In this document: piece after piece, positions 46,421 through 57,512 of the stretch
Numbering within the stretch: the stretch's first letter is position 1
Layout: every line of letters starts with the position of its first letter
Source of the DNA: Liriodendron chinense
Taxonomy: Eukaryota; Streptophyta; Magnoliopsida; Magnoliales; Magnoliaceae
Reading direction: 5' to 3'
Length of the DNA: 64,000 nucleotides
Assembly (NCBI GenBank): GCA_003013855.2
Contig: ML058342.1
Location: 929,120 to 993,119 of the forward strand
Notes under the pieces: model-generated
The model's input: the letters and a program-made list of their open reading frames with translations, nothing else
Databases searched by the model: none
Told to the model about the DNA's origin: nothing
Translations under genes and position numbers: made by a program

Positions 46421-49111
46421 TTAAATGATTACACCCTCTATGTGGATGGAGGGTATGTGTTGAATCTTATGCAAATCCTCTCCCCCATCTTCTCGAAGCC
46501 TATCTATGAGACTCTGAGGCATATCATATAGATCCAATTTCCTGAGGGTAGTCACATGCTCCAATCCTTCGGGAAGCATCTTGAATCTTCGGCAACAAGA
46601 AAGATGAAGATGTAAAAGACTCGACATGGCTCCTTCCTCAACTCTCCACCCCTCTAAATTAAGTAAGTTTTGAACATACAAGGACTCAAGTTGAGGAAAC
46701 CCTTGTGCAGAGCAGGCCATTTCCCTTCCCAAGTATGAAAGCTCAAGCAATCTGAGAATCCGAAGGTTTGCTAGTTTCTCTAGCGTCATCATCGGGTCTT
46801 GCACTAAGCAGGAGAATTCCAAGGTAAGCTTGGTGAGATTTGATGAGAATTCATGAGACTCTGGTAGCTTCTCTAACCCTCCACGCAAACACAGCTTATA
46901 CAGACGCGACAGATTTAAAATCAGCGGAAATGGGATTAGACCGTAGCGGTAACCATGTAGCGTCAGAGACTGGAGTTGGACCAATCTGGGAATAGAGTCG
47001 AACAAACCCTTTCGATGTATACTGAAATCTATTCTCTCTATTCTTAGTTTCCTAAGATTAATCAGCTCTCCCAACCAATCCTCTATCCAGTCGTCTGCAT
47101 CAATGCTTGTTAGAGTTTGTAGGTTACTCGAAAAACCGAGTTCCCCTGCTTTAGGCCCTTCACCTTTGATTCTTCCTGGTACACATACATGCCTTAATCG
47201 TTGCATCTTCAAAATTTCACTAGGGATGTCCATTTTATGAGGACTATCTACCTCTAGTGTTTGTAAATTCCAAAGATTGGCTATCGATGATGGGAGTCTT
47301 CTACGACGGGTCATGCATCCCATAACACCAAGGTATCTCAAGTGGATAAGTGTACCTATTTCATTTGGAAACTCATCTACCCGTATTCCTTGTAGATGTA
47401 AAACATTAAGTAAATGAAAGCGTCTGGAAAGAAGCTCCAGCTGATTCTTTCCAATTTCTTCTGTGTCTAGGCTGAGGCACAGGATGGAACGAAGGCATGG
47501 AGTGGATTGGTTTAAGGAAGTGTACTTACTGATGCCATCATGCACAAAAAGCCGACGTGCTTTACATGGTGAGAGAGAGTTTGTGTCCCCATCCAGAAAA
47601 TTTTCAGCCCGGGCTTTTGAGATGGAGAGATTTCGAAGAAGATCATGGATGCGGCAGCTTTTAACTCCCCCATTGGAACTTCCTTTTGCTATTTGAATCA
47701 GACTTCTTTGGTTTAGCTCCGCCAGGCAATCTTCTGCAGCTTCCTCGAATGTTTCAGCCCCTCTTGAATGTACAAATCCTTCTGCAACCCACAACCGAAT
47801 CAACTTCTTGGCAGATATTTCAGAGTCTTCGGGAAAAACTCCAAGATATAGAAAGCAAAACTTCAAGTGATAGGGTAGATCTTCATAGCTTAAAGCTAAT
47901 ATTCTTCCAACTTGTAACTCGTCTTCAACAAATTGCCTGCTAAGGCTATTTAGTACTTTCTCCCACTCACGTGGGAACCTTGCTTTCCTTGATAACAGCC
48001 CTCCAATGACCACCACTGCGAGAGGTAGACCATGACATTTTGCCACAATCTTCCTTCCAAGCACCTCTAAATTTGAGGGGCAACTGATATCTTGTTTTAA
48101 GAACGTCTTCTTACAAAATAATTTCCAGCTCTCCTCTTCACCTAGAAGTTTCAGCTCATGAAGATGGCCCCAGACATCTGCAGATGAAGCTACTTCTTTA
48201 TTGCGAGTGGTAAGCAGGACTCGGCTTCCGTCATTCGCATCTGGAAAAGCAGCTGCTAAAGCATTCCATGCTTCGGTTTTCCAGATATCATCTAACACCA
48301 AAAGATATCTTCTCGCCTCCAATTGTTTGAAAAGCTCCTCTTTCAACTTAGTGACGTTCATCTCATGATGTTCTGTAGTGAGAATCATAAAGCATCTCAT
48401 AATGCTCTGCAGAAGATCCCTTGCATCATACTCTTGAGATACATATATCCATGCACGACCATGGAAATGCTTCTTAACAGCATCATGATTATAAACTTTC
48501 CTAGCGAGAGTAGTCTTGCCGAGACCACCCATTCCGACTATAGAAATCACGCATCGCCGCGAGTCACCCCCGATCAACCGTGCCACCAAGGTTTTTATGT
48601 CATCTTGGAAACCGACGGCTTCTGTATCTTCTAGTAGAGAAGAGGTTTGCCTCTGCTCTCGCAAACTTTTCTTCATGGAACTGCTTCCTTCACCTTTGAA
48701 TAGATTTTTAATGCCATAACTCTTTCTTCTGTGACGGATGTCAACAAGTTCACTCTTTATCTCTTTGATCTTCTTGCCTAGCTGATGCCGAGCACTTGGT
48801 TCATCAACAAAGGAAGTAAAGCTCTGGGTGTAAGCAACTGACACTCTTCTCCTGCTTTGTTCTATTTGAAGGATGAAGTTGTCGATGACATCCTCTGCTT
48901 TGTAAGCAATTTCTCTTACAGAAGCCACCCATTTCTTCACCCTTTCATCATTTTGTTCCGTGTCTGCATCTTTTAAGAAGGCCTGCATCCACTCCAATTC
49001 TTCTTTGAGCCACTCGACCTGACCACTTACTTCGAGGAGGGTGGCCCCTTGGCAGACAAGGAGATCTCCAAGTTTTCCTATGACAAAGGAAACAATAGCC
49101 TCAGCAATCAT
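46421..49111 (-). CDS. CC-NBS-LRR disease resistance protein (RPP13/RPM1-like)
   Basis: Intracellular immune receptor that senses pathogen effectors and triggers hypersensitive defence. A single open frame of 896 codons starts at the first ATG (49111); an in-frame extension further 5' has no ATG. Order: Rx-type coiled-coil domain with EDVID at residues 73-77; NB-ARC with P-loop GMGGLGKTT (193-201), kinase-2 LLVLDDIW (270-277), RNBS-B GSRVLLTTRNKE (295-306), GLPL (361-364), RNBS-D FCFLYLGVFPED (418-429) and an MHD motif written IHD (488-490); then leucine-rich repeats to the end. Length and motif set are normal for a CNL, with no frameshift. Which effector it recognises cannot be told from sequence. 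Confidence 0.95.
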   Translation of the reverse strand: MIAEAIVSFVIGKLGDLLVCQGATLLEVSGQVEWLKEELEWMQAFLKDADTEQNDERVKKWVASVREIAYKAEDVIDNFILQIEQSRRRVSVAYTQSFTSFVDEPSARHQLGKKIKEIKSELVDIRHRRKSYGIKNLFKGEGSSSMKKSLREQRQTSSLLEDTEAVGFQDDIKTLVARLIGGDSRRCVISIVGMGGLGKTTLARKVYNHDAVKKHFHGRAWIYVSQEYDARDLLQSIMRCFMILTTEHHEMNVTKLKEELFKQLEARRYLLVLDDIWKTEAWNALAAAFPDANDGSRVLLTTRNKEVASSADVWGHLHELKLLGEEESWKLFCKKTFLKQDISCPSNLEVLGRKIVAKCHGLPLAVVVIGGLLSRKARFPREWEKVLNSLSRQFVEDELQVGRILALSYEDLPYHLKFCFLYLGVFPEDSEISAKKLIRLWVAEGFVHSRGAETFEEAAEDCLAELNQRSLIQIAKGSSNGGVKSCRIHDLLRNLSISKARAENFLDGDTNSLSPCKARRLFVHDGISKYTSLNQSTPCLRSILCLSLDTEEIGKNQLELLSRRFHLLNVLHLQGIRVDEFPNEIGTLIHLRYLGVMGCMTRRRRLPSSIANLWNLQTLEVDSPHKMDIPSEILKMQRLRHVCVPGRIKGEGPKAGELGFSSNLQTLTSIDADDWIEDWLGELINLRKLRIERIDFSIHRKGLFDSIPRLVQLQSLTLHGYRYGLIPFPLILNLSRLYKLCLRGGLEKLPESHEFSSNLTKLTLEFSCLVQDPMMTLEKLANLRILRLLELSYLGREMACSAQGFPQLESLYVQNLLNLEGWRVEEGAMSSLLHLHLSCCRRFKMLPEGLEHVTTLRKLDLYDMPQSLIDRLREDGGEDLHKIQHIPSIHIEGVII

Positions 49112-49330
49112 CTTAGCCTCTTCTCTTCTCACAAGCAAATGCACTCACTTTGTTCAAAACTTGCTAATGCAGAATCAAAGCCACACAGCTCTAGTAATCC
49201 CTTCGCTCACTTATTCGCACTCAAGTTTTTTTTGTTTAACAAAAAACCGCTTATCTTTAGTGCTAATTGCGAAAATGAGCCTATTATTTACATATTTCAG
49301 GGAAATTACCTACTTTTGCTTATGGTGGTC
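49112..49330 (-). promoter_or_regulatory. NLR upstream region
   Basis: Only about 220 bp separate the NLR start codon from the first MITE. The region is non-coding; no convincing TATA box was identified. Confidence 0.35.
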
Positions 49331-49775
49331 TAAAGCTAGTTGGAGCTCACCTTAGTGTTTGTGAGAAATCCACCCGATACATATGTTTTTCCAAATCATT
49401 TTATGGCATGGCCCAGAAATGAGGCAGATCCAAAGCTCAAATAGGCCACACGTGAGAATAGTTGAGATTCTACGCTCACCATTGGAACATTCGTAGGTCC
49501 ACAAAAGCTTTGGATCATGCTAATATTTTTGTTAATTAGGTTCATCCCAGTGGAAATGACATTAGGAACGGTTGGTATACTAAATGGTATAGATTACATA
49601 TAAATATCATGGTCAAGCCCAAAAATATTTGAACGGTAGAAAGCCTCTGTCACGTGAGCTTCCGATCCACCTGATTTCTGGTATTATACGTTAGAACAAA
49701 ATGTCGAAACAGATGAACGGAGTGGATTTCTCACAAACATCACGGTAGTCCAGCATGTGGTGGGCTCAGTCACGG
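49330..49775. mobile_element. Palindromic MITE upstream of the NLR
   Basis: The left arm (TTGGAGCTCACCTTAGTGTT, TGTGAGAAATCCACCCG, GAGGCAGATCCAAAGCTCAA) pairs with the right arm (GAGCTTCCGATCCACCTGAT, GGAGTGGATTTCTCACAAAC, GTGGTGGGCTCAG). Confidence 0.72.
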
Positions 49776-49810
49776 CAGACAGCCTGTAATTCAGGGTGGC
49801 AGCCGCAGAG

Positions 49811-50357
49811 GGGAGCGGATTAGGTGTTACCCGGTAACACCTTAGCGGGTGTTACTCTTACCATATGGAGCCTATACCTGGATCAAATTTTTATAAATCC
49901 AAGCCACCCATCCCAAATTTTAGTACAATTTGAGATATTATTCCAAAATTTAAACTTATCAATATCTCTGATGGACCACACCACTGGAAAAACTGATAAA
50001 TGACCATTAAAAACATTTTGTAGAACAAAAAGTTTTGGATCAAGCTGATCTTTGTATGTACCCTTCATTAAGGTATGAATGACCTTATCAACGATTTAGA
50101 TCACAAATAAACATTAAGTTTATACTTAATGTGGGCCTAGGAAAGATTTTAATGATAGGCATTCAAATCACGACTGTTTCCAGTGGTGTGGTCCACCTGA
50201 CATTTTTATCTGATTAAATTTTGGAACCACATCCTAACATGACCTGACAAACGGATGGATGGCATGGATATAAAACACATCATCAGGTGTGCCCTCAGTA
50301 AGGGTAACACCCAGTAAAGAGATCAGGTGTTACCCGTAGCACCCAATCAGCTCCCCG
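49811..50357. mobile_element. Palindromic MITE with GATTAGGTGTTACCC ends
   Basis: GGGGAGCGGATTAGGTGTTA on the left is mirrored by GGTGTTACCCGTAGCACCCA and ATCAGCTCCCC on the right. The inner arms carry GGGTGTTACTCTTACC and GGGTAACACCCAG. Both arms contain the AAATTT...CAGATCC-type family interior. Confidence 0.78.
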
Positions 50358-50394
50358 GCCGCAGAGAGGTCCGCGAGGAAACAATAGAGATTGA

Positions 50395-50930
50395 CCATTA
50401 AAATGTTCTTATGGGCTATAAGTATTTTGGGATCTAGCTCATATTTATTTTCTATCATCCAGGCTGCACTAGGATATTCAATACATGCATCAAGTGGACG
50501 CAGATTTCCTGCATAGCCTTTTCGCCCGATCATTTTAGGACATACCACACAAAATGAGCCGGATAAAATACTCTAGTGGTCCGAAGAGAAGATGTGAGTA
50601 TTGAACGTCCACAGTTGAAATATTTGTGGTGCCATAGAAGTTTTGAATTAGGATAATATTTTTGCTTTCAGTTAATACCAATAGGAATGACTTTATGAAC
50701 GGTATGGATGTCATATAAACATCACTGTGGACCTATGGAGGTTTCAACTGTATGAATTTTCCTACCCACCTTTTACTTCAGTGCGGCCCACTTAATTCAT
50801 GGACACGGATTATTTTCATTTTTGTAGCCTAAAATGATCTCACAAAACGTATGAACGGAGTGGATTTCTAAAAACACATCACAGTGGGCCCACTTAGGTT
50901 CTCAGTGCAGGAACTTCATGCAAAGGCTTT
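50395..50930. repeat. MITE-family copy
   Basis: Contains CATTTTAGGACATACCACAC, GTGGACCTATGGAGGTTTCA, GAACGGAGTGGATTTC and GTGGGCCCACTTAGGTTCTC, then AGGAACTTCATGCAAAGG, the same end type as at 16869-17342. Its left half is diverged. Confidence 0.6.
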
Positions 50931-51170
50931 CGCACGGAATCCGCCGTCAACAACGTGAGCTCCACTGTCAGCGCCACACCGTGTTTGGGGAAGCCAGTGT
51001 CCTACCGACTCTGCTATCCACGTGGATTTTTACTTCGATAGCCTTAAGGTGTGGCACTTCTAATAAAAGTGCAATTTCTCATGATGCTTTTCTTTTTTAG
51101 ACTTTTCATGAGAAATTGCAAACTTTCGATCGAGAGTGCCCCTCTAACACTAGCATACATCCATGAAGAG
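50931..51170. other. Spacer with a GCAATTTCTCATGA inverted repeat
   Basis: TGCAATTTCTCATGA (about 51070) and TCATGAGAAATTGCA (about 51107) are perfect inverted copies 20 bp apart and would form a strong hairpin. No gene. Confidence 0.6.
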
Positions 51171-51630
51171 GCAGAAGTTACAGAGGGGCTCCACCGTGGG
51201 CCCCACAATGATGTATATGTTACATCCACATCGTCTATTTATTTGGAGAGACCATTTTAGAGGTAAGCCAAAGAATGAAGCAGATCCAAAGCTCAAATGG
51301 ACCTCACCAAAGAAAACAGCGAGGATTGATGTTCTACCATTAAAAACTTCTTGGGTTCACAGAAATTTTCGGTCAAGCTGATATTTGTGTTTTCCCTTCT
51401 TCCATGTCTTTGTGAACTTATGAATAGTTTGGATCTCAAATAAACATCATGGTGGGCCCTAAGAAGGTTTCAATGGTCACGTCACTGTCCCCATTGTTTT
51501 CTTTGGTGTAGCCCACTTGAGAATTGGATTTGTCTCATTATTTAAATCATGCCCTAAAATGATCCAAATGGATGGATGGTGTGGATACAACATATACATC
51601 ATGGTGGGGCCCACAAAAGTTGGTGATGTC
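51171..51630. mobile_element. Palindromic MITE
   Basis: GGGCCCCACAATGATGTATA on the left is mirrored by TATACATCATGGTGGGGCCC on the right. The inner words GATCCAAAGCTCAAATGGAC and GCCCACTTGAGAATTGGATT pair as arms. Confidence 0.82.
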
Positions 51631-51639
51631 ACTTTAGTA

Positions 51640-52042
51640 GGGCAAAAGCCCTCTGACAACTGCTCCTGCGTACGACCATGAAGAGGTGGAAGCCCTCTTG
51701 GGCATGGACTGGTGGTTCACTCATGGGACCCACCATGTTGTATATGTTTCATCCATGCTGTCCATCCTTTTTTCAGGTCATTTTAGGCTTTGGGCCCCAT
51801 TTTGGGCCAAATCTAGATCTCAGGTAGGCCATACCATAGCAAGTAGTTGGGAGAGGGATGTCCACTATTGAAACTTTTCCAGGCTCACCTTGATGTTTAT
51901 TTGTCATCCAATCTTGTTGATATGGCCATATAGACATGTATAAAGGGACCACATAAACATCAGCTTGATTTAAAGGCCTTGTGTGTCTTACTATCAGAAA
52001 ATAACAAAGGCAATGATGCCTACCCTTGAAGCCTTCCTTAAG
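51640..52042. repeat. Half MITE cut by the solo LTR
   Basis: GGACCCACCATGTTGTATAT, CAGGTCATTTTAGGCTTTGG and TTGATGTTTATTTGTCATCC form one arm. The element runs into the CTCAG target duplication at 52043 and continues, altered, after 55072. Confidence 0.6.
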
Positions 52043-52047
52043 CTCAG

Positions 52048-55000
52048 TGTCACGCCTCGAAAATCAAGTGTCGGGCAGTCCGCGGCTCCCAACTCTTCCG
52101 AGGTGACTGTATTTTGCGGAAGTATAGTTTAATGGCATAAATCCATAACATCAACTCATAAATAGAGATTTAAGCTAATCAGTGCGCAATATAGTCTGAA
52201 TTAAAGTGTAAATAAATACAATCATCCACACAACCAAGGAATCCACTCAGCCGGGGCTCAATTTTATCCATGTACAATGAAGTCTTTAAGAATATCGACC
52301 CAAAACATCTAATTCAAAGCATAAAATGAAACGCACGGCATAGGAAAGCCAACAGGTCCTGCATCTCATGCATTAAGTGGCAGCAACTCCTGCATCAAAA
52401 TAACTGGTTGGTCTTTTAAAACACCCCCAAGGTGGGAGTGAGTAATCATACTCAGTGTTACCATTTGCTAAGTTAAACATGTTATCAACACAATCAAGTA
52501 CAGGTAATGAAGCATAACAAATGGTGGAGCTCTCACACCTACCACCCCATCATCAGTAGATAACATAACTTTACAATCAAGTTCCTATTCTAGTTGAATA
52601 ATTCATGCAACTATGATATGCAAATGTTATGTTCCGGAGAAATAAACGGTGGGGTTACCACCCAGCAGTAGCATCGGACCAATGCACGTGAAAATGTAAT
52701 GCATGCATGTTTTTATTTAATTTCGTATTCAATCAGCAGTATTGGCGAAGCCAGAATACCTCAATTTTATCAAGAGTCTATTAAACAGGAATACGACCGA
52801 CAGGAATGCAGCCGAACACTGGACAGCGAGGAAAGCAGGACACTGGACAGTGTCCTTACCGAACACTGAACAATGCCAGGTCGGGGTACCCCCTACCAGG
52901 CCAGGGCGTCCTATGCCTGGCTCCTGGAATCCCAATTTGGGTCCGTCACCCAACATAACTAAATAATGAATAAATCGGTAAGGGTCTCGATGCCCTAGAA
53001 TGTCATATGCATGGTAACGGGTCGTCACCCAAGATCAATGATGGTAGGCTCGTCACCTAGCATCGGTGCTCAAGACTCTCGATAAGACCACCAGGATCAA
53101 TACCTGTCAACGACAACACAAGCACAGTTACCCATATATCATGCGTTGCCCATGAGCTTCAGTATGTAGAATTCAATGCTCAAGGCTATTGGAGGGCTCA
53201 TCACCCACACTAACCAAAGACAGCATAAACACAGTTACCCATATTCTATGTCTGGCTCATGAGACTTGATATGTACAGTTATAAGTGACTGCACAACAAT
53301 GGTAATTGTGGTATTCGAGATTCTACAGAATATATAACAATGATCAAACAAATATGATTAACCCTGAAATTGACTGATTTGGTAGGCCGAGTGAAGCATC
53401 AACCAAACCGGCGTAGCTAGGGTCGGTCAATCATATTACTCCCAAGTCGACCAAACAAGTCCGTGACAGCCAAACCCAAGTAGGCAGTCCATAAATTATG
53501 ATTTTCAGAGATAAATCTCAATCATGTCAATTAAATAATATATTAATTATGTTGTGAGAGGAATAGAACATCATAGCATTCATTGTCTCAATCAGGCATA
53601 AAACCAAACAGTTGATATATGATATACTTCATTTCATATATGGGTGTAACATCAAACACTTGGCATGTTATTGCAGGCCAACTCATCAACTTCACAATCA
53701 GGCACTAGCCTGGGTGGATGGTAATCCACTTACTCAAGCATATGTGAACTTCTGTTCACTCAGGAATTTCATCAAACACTTGATATGCACGACACATCAA
53801 ATCTCATATTTTCATAAAAATCGATTCAAATGGACAATCAATCCACACATCGAAGTAAGCATCTAATTAATTAACACATACAGAGCATCAATCATAAACA
53901 TAAATCATTCGGCACTCAACTTTGAATGGAATTCAAGAAAAACCCAATTTTCATTATTTAGAACCCTCATGGGCTGATAATAGCCAACTTAGAAGAATAG
54001 TCATCACCTGTGTTGCTGAATCCACACGCTAACAACATCTAGAGCAACTGATTCGAAAGAAGTAGCGAAAATCCTACATAAATTTGAATAAATATGGTTT
54101 TGAGAAAGAAAAGTCTGATTTGGGTTTGTAATTCGGAGTGTAGATCGAAGTATTACCTATGATTGATAGCTGGCATCGATCGATTGAAGAATTTGGCAAC
54201 GCATGCGACGAATCTGGGAGAAATTCCCAATTCCTAGCTACCCAAAATCTCTAATTTCATCTCAAATGAAATTCTCAAATGGGACTAACTATTTATAGTT
54301 CCAGATGGCCCAAGGTTAAGGCGAGTCACACAACTTACACTCTCTGGTTTTGATCTAAGTTGTGCAGTTCGGGATATGGTGTCGGGTATCTGATATAGGG
54401 GAAAGGTCAAGTCCACTAAGGTAATTGATTTCGTATAGATTCGTGATCAGCAGTCCACTAACGAACGGTTTATAGCTGTTTCAAGTTTTCAGGACACTAT
54501 TTAAATGATTTAGAGAACAAAGTTCAACGAATCCTTTTACTAGGTTGTAGTGTGCATAGCTAGGTACATGATGTGATATACGAGGTGCATTTATTTACAA
54601 GTTAAGGGCGATTAATCTCATTCGTATAATTTTACATGTCAAAAGGGCTATTTTGTCAAATCGATCTCTAAACTCAAGATAATCGAGATTTGATTCATTG
54701 ATTAGGGTAGTCTAAGGTGGATCTGCATTGTGAGTCGGTTATATAAGTTAATCCATTGTGATTTTAGTAAATCATAGATTGAGATTCATTAATCAACAGA
54801 TCGGACGTAGGATTTGATTATTAAAAAGGAATCAGTGGCTATCCATGATATCTGACGAAAAATGTACGGTTAGATTAATGTATCTAAATGTCTTACGAGG
54901 TTTCGATCAAATCGGATCGTCCAAACTAGGGTTTTCAATACAAATCTCCTAAAGTCTTAGTTCTAAATCGAGCATCTGCACTCTTAATTGATAATTAAAT

Positions 55001-55067
55001 TAGAAAATTTTCTAAAGGGGCTCAAATACTCTTGAGGCTCGAGGATTGAAATTTTCAGGACGTTACA
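52048..55067 (-). mobile_element. 3.0-kb solo LTR, same type as 28970-31927, inverted
   Basis: Perfect target duplication CTCAG (52043-52047 and 55068-55072). Plus-strand ends TGTCACGCCTCGAAAATC and TTTTCAGGACGTTACA. Read on the minus strand they match the ends of the 28970-31927 LTR (TGTAA...CCTGAAAATTT; ...TTTCGAGGCGTGACA). A minus-strand TATA-like box GGAACTATAAATAG lies near 54290. No coding sequence. Confidence 0.85.
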
Positions 55068-55480
55068 CTCAGGGGGAACCCACAGTGCTTAGGGAGATTC
55101 CAAAGTGCTCAAGAAGAATCCACGGTGTTAGGGGGAATCTATAGTGCTCAGGGGGAATCCACAATGCTCAGGGGGATTTTATGGTGCCAGGGGGAATCCA
55201 TGGTGCGAAGGGGGATTTCACAGTGCTCAGGGGGAACCCATAGTGCTCGGGGGGAACCACAGTTCTTAGGGGGAACCTACAGTGCTCGGGGGATTCCATA
55301 GTGCTCAGCGGGATTTCACAATACCAGGGGATTCCACAGTACTCAGGGAGATTCCACAATGCTCAGGGGGAATCCACAGTGCTCAGGGGAACCCATAGTG
55401 CTTAGGGGGATTCCACAGTGCTCAGCGAAATTCCATAGTGCCAAGGGATTCTACAGTGCCCAGGGAATACAAAGTTTATA
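55068..55480. repeat. G-rich ~20-bp minisatellite
   Basis: About nineteen imperfect tandem units of the type GGGGGAATCCACAGTGCTCA with variable G-run length and occasional skipped bases. It begins at the target duplication of the solo LTR, and the unit resembles the interior of the MITE arm to its left, suggesting expansion from it. Confidence 0.9.
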
Positions 55481-55489
55481 ACGTAAGGT

Positions 55490-55699
55490 ATTCAATCACC
55501 ATTATTTTCTTAGGTGGGGCCCACATGAGCTTTGATGGCAAAGAAACATTATAGTGTGACTTAGTGTAACACAAATATCATGGTGGGCCTCATAGGGCAA
55601 CCCCGCGGTTGGCCTCAATCCAACTATTCCCTATTATATGGTCCACTTGAGACTTGATTCGCCTCATGTATTTGAGGGGTCCACGGCCTAAAATGATTT

Positions 55700-55758
<59 letters not shown>

Positions 55759-55947
55759 CAGCATGGATAAAATAGATACATTGTGTTGGGTCTGGCCCAT
55801 GTCTAGGCCTGTGTGGAGATCAATAGTGATTTTTATTGTCCCACTGCTTCTTGTGGTGGAGATCACCTAGTTGTTCTTGTCCACACCTGGGTGAGGCCAT
55901 GCAGTAAAATGAGACAGCAAATTGGATGGATGGTGTTCATAGCACAC
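55490..55947. repeat. MITE-family arms and (AT)n microsatellite
   Basis: 55490-55600 is a right arm (GGTGGGGCCCACATGAGC, ATCATGGTGGGCCTCATAGG). 55620-55947 is another copy interrupted by an AT run (55703-55755) and cut at 55948 by the large LTR. Confidence 0.65.
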
Positions 55948-56218
55948 TGTTAGAACTAGAGAATGAACATTCTCTGGAATGTGGTGTTTTGTTGCTCTGG
56001 GGTTCTGAATAATAGAACCATTCGTAGACAATCACAAGCATTCACAAAAGTACACAAGGGAAGAGATATCGCAAGGCGAACTTTATTCCAGAGATTCTGA
56101 GATCTTGTACATTCCAGGCTGTGATCTGGCACGAGCCCTTAATTACATCGAATGATCGATGACCCTTGATTAAAAGGCAAAAGACTAGTCAGCGGGGACT
56201 ACGGTCTCAGAGTTCATT

Positions 56219-56362
56219 GGTCATGGAGACCTGTGTTTTGGTGGTCGTAGAGACCTGTATTTGTATGGTTGCGGGGACCTGTATTTGTACGGTCGCGGGG
56301 ACCTGTGTTTGTACGGTCGCGGGGACCTGTATTTGTATGGTCGCGGGGACCTGTATTTGTTG
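56219..56362. repeat. 24-bp tandem array, 6 units
   Basis: Units of the type GGTCGCGGGGACCTGTATTT plus GTAC; the first two are diverged. The array lies within the LTR. Its plus-strand translation gives an 8-residue periodic cysteine-rich peptide that is unlikely to be a real protein. Confidence 0.95.
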
Positions 56363-56978
56363 TGTTTTGTTGAGGACTAATCCTTCTTTGTACGAGTTAG
56401 ATGTCTATGTCCCATGTTTTGACCGGAGATCCGGGTTGAGACTGTCAGGGTTTATGGTCGGGAAGGACGACTCTGGGCCCGCGCCTGTCAATGTATGTAC
56501 AGGTGACCTCAGGAAGTCCATTCGTGGTTGTGTGATCCTGAGCAGCTCAACCAGCGGATGCCGTTTTGGATGGGTAGGGCACCGACTGTTCTTGAAGTGT
56601 CAATCTTTAACAAATTGTGTGTGATAATTTAGAACTCTTCTGGTATGGTTTATCGTGTTAACCATAGTCCCACTTGCTTAGTCCGGACCTGAATCCGAGT
56701 CACATTATGATAGTATATCTAACGATGATACATCGGTATGGTTCTGGGCACTAGCGGCCTCTTTTCGGGAGAATTGCTCCGTTCAGCTTGTTGGATCGGA
56801 TCGGACTCCGAAGACTTGTATTCCGCTCCCTGGGCAGCCCGGATGAGTCATTTGACTGCTCCATCGCGTCCGGAATGCTCGAAATACCCAAAATAGGCTC
56901 AAACGGGGCTTGAAAACGTTACAAAATGGAGATTTAAAGGTACTGAGATGAACGCTCAAAGTGCTGATTTTTACGATC

Positions 56979-57512
56979 TGCTGGCCTGATTTTATTGATG
57001 CGTTGGGGCCAGTGCGTCCAAAAATGTATTTTTCTGATCCGCTGGCCTATTTTGCGATGCGCTGGAGCCAATGCGTCCGAGAAATGGATTTTCTTGATCC
57101 GCTGGCCTATTTTGCGATGCACTGAGGCCAGTGCGTCCTAAAAATGTATTTTTCTTGATCCGCTGGCCTATTTTGCGATGCGCTGGGGCCAGTGCATCCG
57201 AGAAATGGATTTTCTTGATCCGCTGGCCTATTTTGCGATGCGCTGAGGCCAGTGCGTCCTAAAAATGTATTTTTCTTGATCCGCTGGCCTATTTTGCGAT
57301 GCGCTGAGGCCAGTGTGTCCTAAAAATATATTTTTCTTGATCCACTGGCCTATTTTGCGATGCGCTGAGGCCAGTGCGTCCTAAAAATGTATTTTTCTTG
57401 ATCCGCTGGCCTATTTTGCGATGCGCTGAGGCCAGTGCGTCCTAAAAATGTATTTTTCTTGATCTGCTGGCCTATTTTGCGATGCGCTGAGGCCAGTGCG
57501 TCCAAAAGATGA
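56979..57512. repeat. 61-bp tandem array, about 9 units
   Basis: Each unit starts GATCCGCTGGCCTATTTTGC and contains the imperfect palindrome GATGCGCTGAGGCCAGTGCG followed by an AT-rich spacer. The array lies within the LTR. Related but less regular copies continue to about 58130. Confidence 0.95.

Noticed and set aside
49112..49144. Upstream extension of the NLR frame
   Set aside because: The codon at 49144 is GTG, not ATG. The first ATG is 49111 and gives the usual CNL N-terminus (MIAEAIVSFV).
56166..56624. 152-codon plus-strand ORF with cysteine-rich 8-residue repeats
   Set aside because: The periodicity is just the 24-bp tandem array in an LTR translated; there is no domain and no support for a gene.
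56979..57512. Regular 61-bp repeats resembling a CRISPR array
   Set aside because: Repeat and spacer are both conserved, the context is a plant LTR, and no cas gene exists; it is a tandem satellite-like array.
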